Source of the DNA: Amycolatopsis camponoti
GTDB lineage: Bacteria > Actinomycetota > Actinomycetes > Mycobacteriales > Pseudonocardiaceae
DNA: 64,000 nt
Assembly (NCBI RefSeq): GCF_902497555.1
Contig: NZ_CABVGP010000002.1
Location: 1,314,501-1,378,500, forward strand
Direction of reading: 5' to 3'
Below the pieces are notes generated by a model. That model saw only the letters and a program-made list of their open reading frames with translations. It had not been told where the DNA came from and ran no database searches. Below, piece after piece: positions 1-12,548 of this stretch. Every line of letters begins with the position of its first letter. Within the stretch, counting starts at the first letter, position 1. The translations under genes and the position numbers were made by a program.

Positions 1-2
1 AC

Positions 3-716
3 GTGATGCCGTCGGTGCCGGGCCGCGGGCTGGCCCCGGACCTGATCGGCATGGGCTCATCGCCCCGGCCGTCCATCGAGTATTCGTTCGACGACCACGC
101 GCATTACCTGGACGAGTGGTTCGACGCCCTGGACCTGTCCGACGTGGTCCTGGTCGGCCACGACTGGGGAGGAGCACTGGCCGCGGACTGGGCATCACGA
201 CACCCGTCACGGGTCCGCGGTCTGGCATTCACCGAGGCAGTCCTGAAGCCGATGACGTGGGAGGAGTTCCCACCGGCAGGAGCAGAGGTGTTCCGCGCGC
301 TCAAGACCCCCGGGGCCGGCGACCCGATGATCGACATGTTCCTGAAGTCGCTCCCACCGGAGTACGAAGGCATGTACCCGACCCCGAAGTCCCGGATCCC
401 GTTGCTGCGCTGGGCCCAGTCGATGCCACTGGGCGGCGAGCCGCCCGAGGTGGTGTCCCGGATCGAGGCCTTCGACGGCTGGCTGGCCTCCACCCCGGAG
501 ATCCCGAAGCTGCTGATCACATTCGAGCCGGGCCCGGACACGATGTGGACCCAGCCGATGATCGACTGGATGTCGTCGAACTTCGCGGCGCTGGAGGTGG
601 CCCACCATCCCGTGGTGGCGGGCCACCACACGCCGGAGGACCAACCGGGGCCGATCGCGGCGTCGCTGACGGAGTGGCTTGGCCGGCCGGCCCGCGGAAC
701 ACGGCAGCCGACCTGA
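3..716 (+). CDS. haloalkane dehalogenase-like alpha/beta hydrolase (5' end outside window)
   Basis: The 237 visible residues match haloalkane dehalogenases of the alpha/beta hydrolase fold, which cleave carbon-halogen bonds hydrolytically. The nucleophile elbow GHDWGG places Asp54 as nucleophile, followed by a Trp that in this family helps bind the halide. Glu78 in FTEAV is the likely catalytic acid and a His in GHHTPEDQP near the C-terminus the likely base. The frame is open to the window edge and the usual first 50 or so residues, with the HG oxyanion loop, are missing, so the true start lies upstream. The cap region is shorter than in characterised enzymes, so substrate choice cannot be predicted. 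Its stop lies 9 bp from a convergent small gene. Confidence 0.8.
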   Translation: MMPSVPGRGLAPDLIGMGSSPRPSIEYSFDDHAHYLDEWFDALDLSDVVLVGHDWGGALAADWASRHPSRVRGLAFTEAVLKPMTWEEFPPAGAEVFRALKTPGAGDPMIDMFLKSLPPEYEGMYPTPKSRIPLLRWAQSMPLGGEPPEVVSRIEAFDGWLASTPEIPKLLITFEPGPDTMWTQPMIDWMSSNFAALEVAHHPVVAGHHTPEDQPGPIAASLTEWLGRPARGTRQPT

Positions 717-725
717 CTCGGTCCC

Positions 726-998
726 TCAGGGGCCGGGGACGTCATCGGTGGGCTCGTCGTGGCCGTTCCGGTCGCCGTTGTCGTCGGGGTGGTTCTGTCG
801 TGTCACCGAGTCGGGCAGCTGCGGTGGCTTGGTGTCTTGGCCGGTGCTGTTGATCGCCCGGACGATTGCGGCGACGGCCCACAGCAGCGTCGGCACGCCG
901 TACAGCAGCGCCGGGTTGATCGAGATGAACGCCAGCGCCACGATGACGATCAGTAGGGCCGCCGCGGCGGCGATGATTCGGTTCAACGAATTGCGCAT
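726..998 (-). CDS. small two-helix membrane protein
   Basis: This 90-residue protein has a hydrophobic N-terminal half with two predicted membrane helices at about residues 8-27 and 31-48, followed by a polar, proline- and acid-rich tail of about 40 residues. No enzyme motif is visible and I do not recognise a family. Small proteins of this shape are common in actinobacteria. The hydrophobic pattern, ATG start and codon use support coding. An overlapping frame on the same strand is Arg-rich and looks like a shadow. Confidence 0.6.
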   Translation of the reverse strand: MRNSLNRIIAAAAALLIVIVALAFISINPALLYGVPTLLWAVAAIVRAINSTGQDTKPPQLPDSVTRQNHPDDNGDRNGHDEPTDDVPGP

Positions 999-1141
999 AT
1001 TTCACTAATACGCGCTCGGTTACTCGGCGAGATTTCGCAAGAATGAAGTGGCGAGCGGTAGCGTGGAACGTTGATCCCTGGCTGCGAAGGTTAAATGTTT
1101 ATTGGTCACCGGGTTCGTGAAGCGTGAGTCGAGTACGCGGA

Positions 1142-2167
1142 TCATGAATCGATGGTGACCACGCGGAGTACGTTGTAGAGCTTCCGGTACGCCGCCTGCG
1201 CGTCGCGCTTGCCGCCGCGCAGCGCGGACGGCCGCCGGAAGGGTGTCTCGGTCCCGTCGTAGGCCTTTTCCAGCTCGTTGAGGTGCTCTCGGACGGCGCG
1301 GGCGCCGCTGGCGACGAAGTTGTCCAGGTCCTTTTTCTGCTCGGCCGGGGTGCGGGCAGGGTCCGGGGTGGGCCTGAGCTCGGCTTTGTGCAGGACCAAT
1401 TCGAGCCGGTTGAGCGCCACATCGGGCAGTGGGCGAGACATCACGGGCTTGTTCGGGTCGTTGAGCCGGCGGCACCGGTCTTCGATCGCCTTCTTGATCG
1501 TCCGGGCGAAGTCCAGGTCTTGGATGCCCCAGGAGGCGAGGAAGTTCCAGTTGGCGATGCTGTAGGCGTCCTTCGGGTCCTTCACGCGCCGGGCCTGTGC
1601 GGCGCCGGGTTGGAAGATCTCGAAGATGTCGGCGGTGAACGGGGTGCCGGGGGTGAAGCAGTAGCTGGCGCAGGCGTCGTCGATCAGTTCGCGGGCATCG
1701 GGATCTTGGATGGCCTCGGAGGTATAGGCGACCAGCAGCACGCCGGCGCGCGGCCAGCAGGCGGAGTCGCCGTAGAACGCAGCGTCGGCTCGTAGCGCGT
1801 GCTGGTCACGGAATTGCGCGGCGATCCGGCGGAACTCGCGGAACCGAGGTCGCTGCCGGACGTCGGTGTCGGAGGAGAGGACCAGGATCAGGATGTTCAC
1901 CGCGGCGATCGCGGCCGGGGTGAAGTCGTCGACGGCCAGTTCGTTGGCCGATACCCAGTGCGGGCACTGCCCGACGATCGCTTCCGCGACATCGAAGCTG
2001 GCCGCACCCACGCCGTAGACCAGTGTCAACGGGAGAGCCGGTCCCCATCCGGACCGGCTCTGCCACGGGGCGTCCGAAGAAGACGGGGCGGGCTGGGAAC
2101 CCGGCGCCGGTGCACCTTCTTCGCCCTGCTTGTTCGTGCCACCGGTGTCGTCGGCCGCTCGGGTCAT
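1142..2167 (-). CDS. hypothetical protein, divergent from a membrane-anchored hypothetical
   Basis: I do not recognise this protein of about 341 residues. After a low-complexity Ala/Pro/Ser-rich N-terminus it has a mixed hydrophobic core (residues about 50-190) and a charged C-terminal part (about 230-330) rich in Arg, Lys and Glu that should be alpha-helical. No clear membrane helix or catalytic motif stands out. The chosen ATG has no good ribosome site; an in-frame ATG at 2188 has GAGGGTG about 12 bases upstream and would add seven residues. The gene is divergent from the next one across a relatively AT-rich 200-bp region, which suggests shared control and perhaps a joint function. Confidence 0.55.
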   Translation of the reverse strand: MTRAADDTGGTNKQGEEGAPAPGSQPAPSSSDAPWQSRSGWGPALPLTLVYGVGAASFDVAEAIVGQCPHWVSANELAVDDFTPAAIAAVNILILVLSSDTDVRQRPRFREFRRIAAQFRDQHALRADAAFYGDSACWPRAGVLLVAYTSEAIQDPDARELIDDACASYCFTPGTPFTADIFEIFQPGAAQARRVKDPKDAYSIANWNFLASWGIQDLDFARTIKKAIEDRCRRLNDPNKPVMSRPLPDVALNRLELVLHKAELRPTPDPARTPAEQKKDLDNFVASGARAVREHLNELEKAYDGTETPFRRPSALRGGKRDAQAAYRKLYNVLRVVTIDS

Positions 2168-2320
2168 GACTGCCAGTATGCAGATCATGTGTCGAGGCAG
2201 ACACCCTCTGTCAACAGCGGATCATGAAACCGTGGCAAGATTCGTGATTCATGCTCTGGCGACCGGTTCATGATTAACGAAGTCGTCCCTGAATTCACGT
2301 ATGCGGCCAGATTAATCGAA

Positions 2321-2349
2321 TTGACAATTGACGCGCTTGTCCGGCAAAT
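2321..2349 (+). promoter_or_regulatory. possible promoter in the divergent spacer
   Basis: A perfect TTGACA hexamer at 2321-2326 is followed 17 bases later by a weak -10 (GCAAAT, 2344-2349). It lies upstream of the GTG start at 2365 in a spacer clearly richer in A and T than its surroundings. The -10 match is poor, so this is only a candidate. Confidence 0.3.
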
Positions 2350-2364
2350 GTCACCCTCGATGGC

Positions 2365-3813
2365 GTGGCCGATCCGATTGCAACCCGAAACGGGATTCTC
2401 GGCGAGGAATTGTCCCGCGCCGTGCTTCAGACGATCGCGCTGACGGCTCGTGGCGGTGTGAGTGCCCTGGACCGGGTACGCCGCCGGCTGGAGGCGCGGG
2501 GCGTCCCGACCGGCTTCGCGCCGGAGCCGCCGAGCAGGCAATGGCAGGAACTGCTCAGCAACCTGTTTCCCACTATGGTCCTGCTGAACCCGGCGGGACC
2601 ACCGTCTCCTGACCTGGTCTTCGCGGCCAGCGACGGAGGGGCCGAGCGGACCGTCCGCAAGCTGCTCACCGCGGCCGCCTCGTTTCTGCTCGCCCAGTCC
2701 ACCGCTCTCGAGGAGAACCTCGACTACTGCCACACCGTCGAGCTGGTGAACGAGCACGAAGCCGACGAGCTGCAAGAACTGCTCGGTGCCGCGGTGTCGG
2801 GCAGCTGTACGCTGCTCGACGCCGCCGAGAACGGTGGCTGGCGTGGGTTGCTGGCCTCACACCTCCCAGGCCGGGTGGCGACCGTTCGTTCCCCAGGCTG
2901 GGTGGGGGCACCGTCAGCTGAGACCGCCGCGCTCGTGGCGGACATGCTCGAGCGGCAACCGCAGGTCGTGCTGGTCGGGGTGGTGGGCGTCGGGCACGCC
3001 GCCAAGTCGGTCCGGGCGCTGGCCATCCTCGATTACCTGGTCGACCAGGCAGCCCGGGACGGACACGACGCCGAGATCGTCGCGCTGCACCGCGACCAGC
3101 CGGCCCTCGAAGCCTGGGCGCTGGCGCGCGAACGGCGCGGCGAGCTTGCGCCGCAGCTTCGCTACGCCGCCGCCGAGCCGCCGGCGCAGGGCGACCTGCT
3201 CGAAGATCTGTTCCGTGACGTCCAGCACCTGGCCTGCACGATCAACCGGACCGGCAGGCCGCCGAACCAGCTGCTCGTCGTGACCCCCGGCGATACGTCC
3301 CAGCTCTCCGCACGCCCGCCAGGGTGGGCGCGTTCCTGGGATTGGCTCCAGAACTGGGACGTGCTGCCCGACCTGAGCGGCTGCGAGGTGATCGTCACCG
3401 GCGTCGGTCCGGATCTGCAGAATTCCTGGCGGGCCACCTGTGAAGCATCGGGGGCCCAGAACGTCACCTTTCTGAACGATCACGCCGAATCCGCTCGCCG
3501 GCGCTCGCCCGGGCGACCTCGGTTGTGGCCGATCTACGCGACAGTGGCCTCCGTGCTCAGCGACTGGTCGAGTACTTGGCGGGCGCTCGCGGTGGTGCTG
3601 GCCGGCGCGGCCAGCATCGTCCTGACGATCCTCGCGCTCGGCCACGCCGACCTCAGCGCGCCGGTCCTGGGGACCGGCATCGCCGCGCTGGTGTTGAACT
3701 TGATCGCAAAACTGGCGCAACTCAGACTCCCGAGAGCACGCGCCCCACTTCGCCCGCTATCCACAAAACCAGCCCCAGCACCAAGACGCCGTTCGAAAGA
3801 AGTCGTCTTCTGA
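2365..3813 (+). CDS. hypothetical protein with C-terminal membrane anchor
   Basis: This 482-residue protein starts with GTG. Its large soluble N-terminal part has alternating beta-strand and helix patterns, for example a strand at about residues 195-206 (VVLVGVVGVG) followed by a helix, which resembles a nucleotide- or ligand-binding alpha/beta fold without a recognisable P-loop. Two hydrophobic segments at about 410-428 and 434-452 should place the C-terminus at the membrane, followed by a basic tail. I cannot assign a family. Divergent arrangement with the gene at 1142-2167 and an AT-rich spacer suggest a two-gene accessory unit. Confidence 0.6.
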   Translation: MADPIATRNGILGEELSRAVLQTIALTARGGVSALDRVRRRLEARGVPTGFAPEPPSRQWQELLSNLFPTMVLLNPAGPPSPDLVFAASDGGAERTVRKLLTAAASFLLAQSTALEENLDYCHTVELVNEHEADELQELLGAAVSGSCTLLDAAENGGWRGLLASHLPGRVATVRSPGWVGAPSAETAALVADMLERQPQVVLVGVVGVGHAAKSVRALAILDYLVDQAARDGHDAEIVALHRDQPALEAWALARERRGELAPQLRYAAAEPPAQGDLLEDLFRDVQHLACTINRTGRPPNQLLVVTPGDTSQLSARPPGWARSWDWLQNWDVLPDLSGCEVIVTGVGPDLQNSWRATCEASGAQNVTFLNDHAESARRRSPGRPRLWPIYATVASVLSDWSSTWRALAVVLAGAASIVLTILALGHADLSAPVLGTGIAALVLNLIAKLAQLRLPRARAPLRPLSTKPAPAPRRRSKEVVF

Positions 3814-3929
3814 CGACTCCCACACCCTCGCGCACCTCCCGGACAGCGGCGCGCACCACAAAGGACCAGCCAAAGAGACTCGCTGAGAGGCTGGCTACGG
3901 CAGACCGCGAACCGCAGCCAGAGGCACCG

Positions 3930-3957
3930 TGGGGGTCCGGGGGGTCGCCCCCAGGGA
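3930..3957. repeat. GC-rich palindromic intergenic element
   Basis: A G-run, TCC, G-run, TCG, C-run sequence forms a short very GC-rich hairpin (stem around 3940-3952). It sits in the roughly 190-bp spacer between a hypothetical gene and tRNA-Pro. A similar GGGGGTCC-type element occurs at 42817-42867, so it looks like a dispersed intergenic repeat. Confidence 0.4.
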
Positions 3958-4007
3958 GAGGAGAAGGAGGGTAAGAGGCGAAGGCGAAGCCAAGCCTCGA
4001 ACCCGGG

Positions 4008-4081
4008 TCGGGATGACAGGATTTGAACCTGCGACCCTTCGCTCCCAAAGCGAATGCGCTACCAAGCTGCGCCACATCCCG
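4008..4081 (-). tRNA. tRNA-Pro (anticodon TGG)
   Basis: On the minus strand the 74-nt sequence pairs CGGGATG with CATCCCG in the acceptor stem. The anticodon stem TTCGC/GCGAA frames the loop TTTGGGA with anticodon TGG, and the T-arm loop is TTCAAAT. No CCA is encoded. It is divergent from tRNA-Gly about 80 bp away. Confidence 0.93.
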
Positions 4082-4185
4082 TGACACCCCCAGGGGGGTG
4101 TGTGGTCAGCCTAGCGGGTCACGCTAAGCTGGCCGTGCACCCGGGTACCTCTGGGGGCACGCGGGTGTAGCTCAATGGTAGAGCC

Positions 4186-8847
<4,662 letters not shown>

Positions 8848-8986
8848 GTGTGCCGACCCTCTCCACCACGCATGCGCCAGCCATGGTCCTCGACCCAGCG
8901 TGTCATGATTCGCCCTACACTTCGAGCCAGTCCGCCCGCTCACGCGGTAGCCGTGCGATAGCAGTCCGGAGGCAGGAGGTCCGTGC

Positions 8987-10540
8987 ATGGTGTCACGTCC
9001 GGCTCCGGCCTCGGCGGCCCTGCCGCCGTTGACCGGTGAGGACGCACCGCCGGGTTTCGACGCCTTCGGGCGGGCCGTCCTCGAAGACGTCCGCGACGCG
9101 GTGTTCCTCCAGGACACCGACGGGGTGCTGCGCTGGGCGAACCCGGCCGCGCGGACGCTGACCGGCGGCGGCGAGCCGCGGCTGCACCCGATCGCCGAGA
9201 CCTCCGGACACGTCGAAGTCGCGGGAAATCGTCGTCCCGCCCGGGTCCGGGCCCTCCCCGGCGGCTGGCACGCCTGGACCGTCCCCGCGGAGGACGTCCC
9301 GCAGCGGCACGTGGGCGATTTCCTCGCCGAGGCCGGCCCCCGGCTGGCCGCCGCGCGTGGGCGGCACGGCACCGCGCGGGTGATCGCCGAACTGGCTTCC
9401 TCGGCGCTGGCCGAGACCGTCTTCGTGCTGCTTCCGACCACCCGCGGCCGGTGGGAGTGGTGGAGCTGCGAGCGCCCGTCGGCGCACGGCCACGGCCGGA
9501 TCCGCCGGGTCCCGGCGCAGGTCGCGCCGGTGCTGGCGGCGACGTTCGCGGCCACCGGCAAGCCCCGGTCGGCCCCGGTGCCCGCGCCCGAGGTGGCCAC
9601 CCTGCCCCCGGTCGTCGCCGACCGGTTCGCCGGCCACGCCGAGGTGGCGGTGGTGTCGCTGGGCCCGAACAGCGGCTCCGGCGTCACCGGCGCGCTGCTG
9701 CTGGGCCGCAAGGCGGACCCGGAGTTCGGCGCCGAGCAGGGCCGCGCGGTCGCCGAGTTCGCCAAGGCGGCCGGGACGGCGCTGGCCAACGCGCAGCGCT
9801 ACGCCCGCCAGGAGGAGGCCACGCGCGGCCTGGAGACGACGCTGCGTCCGGTCGACCCGCCCGAGCTCGACGGCGCCCGCTTCGAGACCTGGTACGAGCC
9901 GGCCGCCGGGGTGCTCGCGGTCGGCGGCGACTTCTACGACGTCCTCCCGCACGACGACGGCAGCGCGTTCCTGGTGCTCGGGGACATCTGCGGCAAGGGC
10001 GCGGAGGCCGCGGCGCTGACCGGCCGGGTCCGCCACGCGCTGACCGCGCTCGCCATGGTCGAGCGCGACGGCCGGACGCTGCTGCGGCTGCTCAACGAAC
10101 TGCTCATCGCCGGCGGCAGCAGCCGGTTCGCCACGCTCGTGCTCGGCACGGCCCGGCCGTCGGACGGCGGCGTCGGCCTGACGCTGGCCTCCGGCGGGCA
10201 CCCGGCGCCGCTGATCGTCCGCCGGGGCGGCGTGGTCGAGGAGGTCACCGTCCCCGGGACCCTGGTCGGGATCTCGCCGCAGGCCCGGTTCGCCGAGGCG
10301 GAGGTGCGGCTGGAGCGCGGCGACGTCTGCCTGCTCTACACCGACGGCATCACCGAGGCCCGCAACCGGCACGACCAGACGGAGCTGTTCGGCGACGACC
10401 GGCTGCGCGCGGTGCTGGCGACCGCGGCCGGCCAGCCGGCCCGCGAGGTCGTGCGGCGGCTGCGCCAGGCCGTGCGCGACTGGCTCGGCAGCTCGGGCCA
10501 CGACGACATCGCCGTGCTGGCCATCGAATGCTCGGACTGA
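8987..10540 (+). CDS. PAS-GAF-PP2C (SpoIIE/RsbU-type) serine phosphatase
   Basis: This 517-residue protein combines a PAS-like sensor (about residues 25-110, FLQDTDGVLRWANPA), a GAF-like region (about 110-285) and a C-terminal PP2C/SpoIIE phosphatase (about 300-515). The metal-binding motifs GGDFYDV, GDICGKG and LYTDGITEA and the C-terminal GHDDIAVL are all present. Such proteins dephosphorylate anti-anti-sigma factors in partner-switching pathways. The ATG start follows a strong AGGAGGT ribosome site. It is divergent from the giant hybrid kinase across about 140 bp, and a SigB-type promoter lies just downstream before the next gene, which fits a stress-signalling role by inference. Confidence 0.88.
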   Translation: MVSRPAPASAALPPLTGEDAPPGFDAFGRAVLEDVRDAVFLQDTDGVLRWANPAARTLTGGGEPRLHPIAETSGHVEVAGNRRPARVRALPGGWHAWTVPAEDVPQRHVGDFLAEAGPRLAAARGRHGTARVIAELASSALAETVFVLLPTTRGRWEWWSCERPSAHGHGRIRRVPAQVAPVLAATFAATGKPRSAPVPAPEVATLPPVVADRFAGHAEVAVVSLGPNSGSGVTGALLLGRKADPEFGAEQGRAVAEFAKAAGTALANAQRYARQEEATRGLETTLRPVDPPELDGARFETWYEPAAGVLAVGGDFYDVLPHDDGSAFLVLGDICGKGAEAAALTGRVRHALTALAMVERDGRTLLRLLNELLIAGGSSRFATLVLGTARPSDGGVGLTLASGGHPAPLIVRRGGVVEEVTVPGTLVGISPQARFAEAEVRLERGDVCLLYTDGITEARNRHDQTELFGDDRLRAVLATAAGQPAREVVRRLRQAVRDWLGSSGHDDIAVLAIECSD

Positions 10541-10605
10541 TCGACGGTCCTCGTCGGGGTTCCGGGTGGCGAAGCCCCGGCCTGACACAGTCCTTTGTGG
10601 ACCGC

Positions 10606-10630
10606 GTTTGACCGCCTCCGGAGGGGGTAA
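10606..10630 (+). promoter_or_regulatory. SigB/SigH-type general-stress promoter
   Basis: GTTT at 10606-10609 and GGGTAA at 10625-10630 are separated by 15 bases, matching the actinobacterial SigB-family pattern GTTT-N14-16-GGGTAT with one mismatch. It lies 34 bp upstream of the PfpI-family gene, the expected distance for driving it. Confidence 0.65.
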
Positions 10631-10664
10631 TTCCTTCGTGCATTGATCTCGACGAAGGAGTCTC

Positions 10665-11207
10665 ATGGCGAACGCACTGCAAGGCCGCCGCGTCGCGATC
10701 CTGGCCGCGGACGGCGTCGAACAGGTCGAGCTGGAGAAGCCGCGCCAGGCCGTCCTCGACGAGGGCGCCACGGTGGAGCTGGTGTCCCTGGACACCGGCG
10801 AGATCCAGGCGATGAACGGCGACATCGACAAGGGCGACCGGTTCACGGTCGACCGGAAGGTGGCCGACGTCGGCGTCGGCGACTTCGACGCGCTGCTGCT
10901 GCCGGGCGGCACGATGAACCCCGACAACCTGCGGACGAACGGCGAAGCGGTCGGGTTCGTCGGCGACTTCGTGCGCGCGGGCAAGCCGGTCGGGGTGATC
11001 TGCCACGGTCCGTGGACGCTCGTCGAAGCGGACGTCGTGCGTGGCCGCACGCTGACTTCGTACCCCAGCATCCGGACCGACCTGCGTAACGCCGGTGCCA
11101 CCGTCGTCGACGAAGAGGTAGTGGTGGACAACGGCCTGGTGTCGAGCCGCAACCCCGACGACCTGCCGGCGTTCTGCCGCGCGGTCGTGCGCGAGTTCGC
11201 CGTCTGA
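10665..11207 (+). CDS. DJ-1/PfpI family protein (type 1 glutamine amidotransferase-like)
   Basis: This 180-residue protein is a full-length DJ-1/PfpI family member. The nucleophile elbow VICHGPW holds the conserved Cys, preceded by LLLPGGTMNPDNLR and followed by LTSYPSIRTDLRNAGA, as in YhbO/PfpI-type stress proteins. Family members act as glyoxalases, deglycases, chaperones or peptidases, and the exact reaction cannot be told from sequence. The start follows GAAGGAG. A SigB-type promoter upstream suggests induction by osmotic or oxidative stress. Confidence 0.9.
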   Translation: MANALQGRRVAILAADGVEQVELEKPRQAVLDEGATVELVSLDTGEIQAMNGDIDKGDRFTVDRKVADVGVGDFDALLLPGGTMNPDNLRTNGEAVGFVGDFVRAGKPVGVICHGPWTLVEADVVRGRTLTSYPSIRTDLRNAGATVVDEEVVVDNGLVSSRNPDDLPAFCRAVVREFAV

Positions 11208-11331
11208 CGTCCTTTGTGGACGTTCACTCGGTCGTGTCCTTAAGTCCGGCTTAAATCTGTTGGCTTTCGGCGCCCCGGCGGAGGACGCTGGGGGTGTGAC
11301 CAGGATCGCCCGTGGAGAGGAGGTGGACACC

Positions 11332-11493
11332 ATGACAGTGCAGGCCCGCCGCTACGGCCGCTGGTGCCGGGAGCACTTCGATGTGGTCGCCGCCCAGGGC
11401 GTCCCCGCTCCCCGGCCGGCCGACACCGCCGAGGTCCCGGCGCCGCCGGAACCGGAGCCCGTCAAACCGGTCGCCGAACAGCCGCAGAGCTGA
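11332..11493 (+). CDS. 53-residue hypothetical protein with Pro/Glu-rich tail
   Basis: This short ORF starts with ATG after a strong GAGAGGAGGT ribosome site, which decides the start over an in-frame upstream codon. The protein has a basic, aromatic N-terminus (RRYGRWCREHFDVV) and a Pro/Glu-rich tail. No family is recognised. It ends 12 bp before a perfect 15-bp terminator hairpin shared with the convergent gene. A TTAAG/CTTAA inverted repeat lies upstream near 11240-11254. Confidence 0.6.
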   Translation: MTVQARRYGRWCREHFDVVAAQGVPAPRPADTAEVPAPPEPEPVKPVAEQPQS

Positions 11494-11505
11494 CCCAGCG
11501 CACGA

Positions 11506-11539
11506 AGAAGCCGCCCCGGTCGTGACCGGGGCGGCTTCT
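11506..11539. terminator. bidirectional terminator hairpin
   Basis: A perfect 15-bp stem (AGAAGCCGCCCCGGT and its complement) with loop CGTG lies between two convergent genes. It should stop transcription from both sides. Confidence 0.85.
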
Positions 11540-11545
11540 CGCACG

Positions 11546-11962
11546 TCAGCCGTAGTAGCTGCGGCGGCGGTACCAGACCCGCTTCGGGCCCGGCACGCCG
11601 ATGCGCGTGATGACGTCGGTCAGGATCGCGCCGATGACCAGCCAGATCACCGCCGCGAGACCGTCGTTCAGGAACGTCGCGAACTTGGCCGAATCCGGCG
11701 TGAACAGGTTGCGCAAGCCTAGGGAGACACCCGACGACCACTCGTTGATCATGTGCGCGAAGCCGTTCGCCATGTTCGCTTCGCCCAGGACCAGCACGAT
11801 GTGGATGGCGAGCACCAGTGCGAACACCGCGCACACGAGGTGGATGAGGGCGTTGACCGTGCGCACGATCCGGATGCGCGGGTGGGTGCGCTCCACGATT
11901 TCTTCGGCCGGAGCCGGTTCGTACGGCGATTCGTTCGGCTCGGGGGGCGGGGGATACGGCAT
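11546..11962 (-). CDS. small integral membrane protein
   Basis: This 138-residue protein has a Pro/Glu-rich cytosolic N-terminus (MPYPPPPEPNESPYE), then three hydrophobic segments at about 45-67, 78-95 and 105-125, and a basic Tyr/Arg-rich C-terminus. The spacing is loosely like YggT-family proteins, but I would not assign a family. The ATG was chosen because GAAAGGA lies upstream; a longer in-frame extension lacks natural composition. It is divergent from the HTH gene at 12120 across a spacer with an imperfect GGGGAA/TTCCCC inverted repeat. Confidence 0.7.
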   Translation of the reverse strand: MPYPPPPEPNESPYEPAPAEEIVERTHPRIRIVRTVNALIHLVCAVFALVLAIHIVLVLGEANMANGFAHMINEWSSGVSLGLRNLFTPDSAKFATFLNDGLAAVIWLVIGAILTDVITRIGVPGPKRVWYRRRSYYG

Positions 11963-12119
11963 CGACGTCGCCGTCCTTTCGACTGTCCGATGTGGACGTA
12001 TCTGGGCGAGCGGGACCAACACTGGGGAATACCCGCACCCCGGGTGGGTGAACCGCGGGTTCCCCAAAGTTCCCTGAGAGTGGAGATGGTAGGGTAGTTT
12101 GCGGAACATAGGGAGGGTC

Positions 12120-12548
12120 ATGGCGCAGGAGGTCTTCTCCGTCGAGCAGGTCGCCGCGAAGCTCGGGCTGCACGTCCGGACGGTCCGCAACTACGTGCGG
12201 GACGGGCGGCTCAAGGCGGTCCGGATCGGCAAGCAGTACCGGATCGCCGCCGACGACCTCGAGGCGTTCACCGGGCTGCCGGTGGCCGAACCGCGGTCGG
12301 ACCGGCCCGTGGCCGAACTTTCGAGCGTCGCCGAGGTCAGCGGCGTCGACCGGGCGACGGCCGACCGGATCGCCACCGTCGTCGTCGCGTCGGTGAACGG
12401 ACCGCGGGACGGGGGTGAACGACCCCTGCGCGTCGAGACCATCTACGACAAGGAGCGCGCCACCATGAAGATCATCGTGCTCGGCGACCTCGCCGCCGGT
12501 GCGGACCTGCTGCGCTTCGTCGCGTCGTTCACCGAGGGCCTGACGTGA
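12120..12548 (+). CDS. helix-turn-helix (excisionase/MerR-like) DNA-binding protein
   Basis: Residues about 5-50 form a MerR/excisionase-type winged helix (FSVEQVAAKLGLHVRTVRNYVRDGRLKAV followed by IGKQYRIAADDLEAF). The C-terminal 85 residues are an unassigned domain with two beta segments. The ATG has GGAGG only four bases away; an in-frame TTG 21 bp upstream is the alternative. The stop overlaps the next start by GTGA, so the gene heads an operon with an alpha/beta hydrolase and a DUF4180 protein and probably regulates it. Confidence 0.83.
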   Translation: MAQEVFSVEQVAAKLGLHVRTVRNYVRDGRLKAVRIGKQYRIAADDLEAFTGLPVAEPRSDRPVAELSSVAEVSGVDRATADRIATVVVASVNGPRDGGERPLRVETIYDKERATMKIIVLGDLAAGADLLRFVASFTEGLT

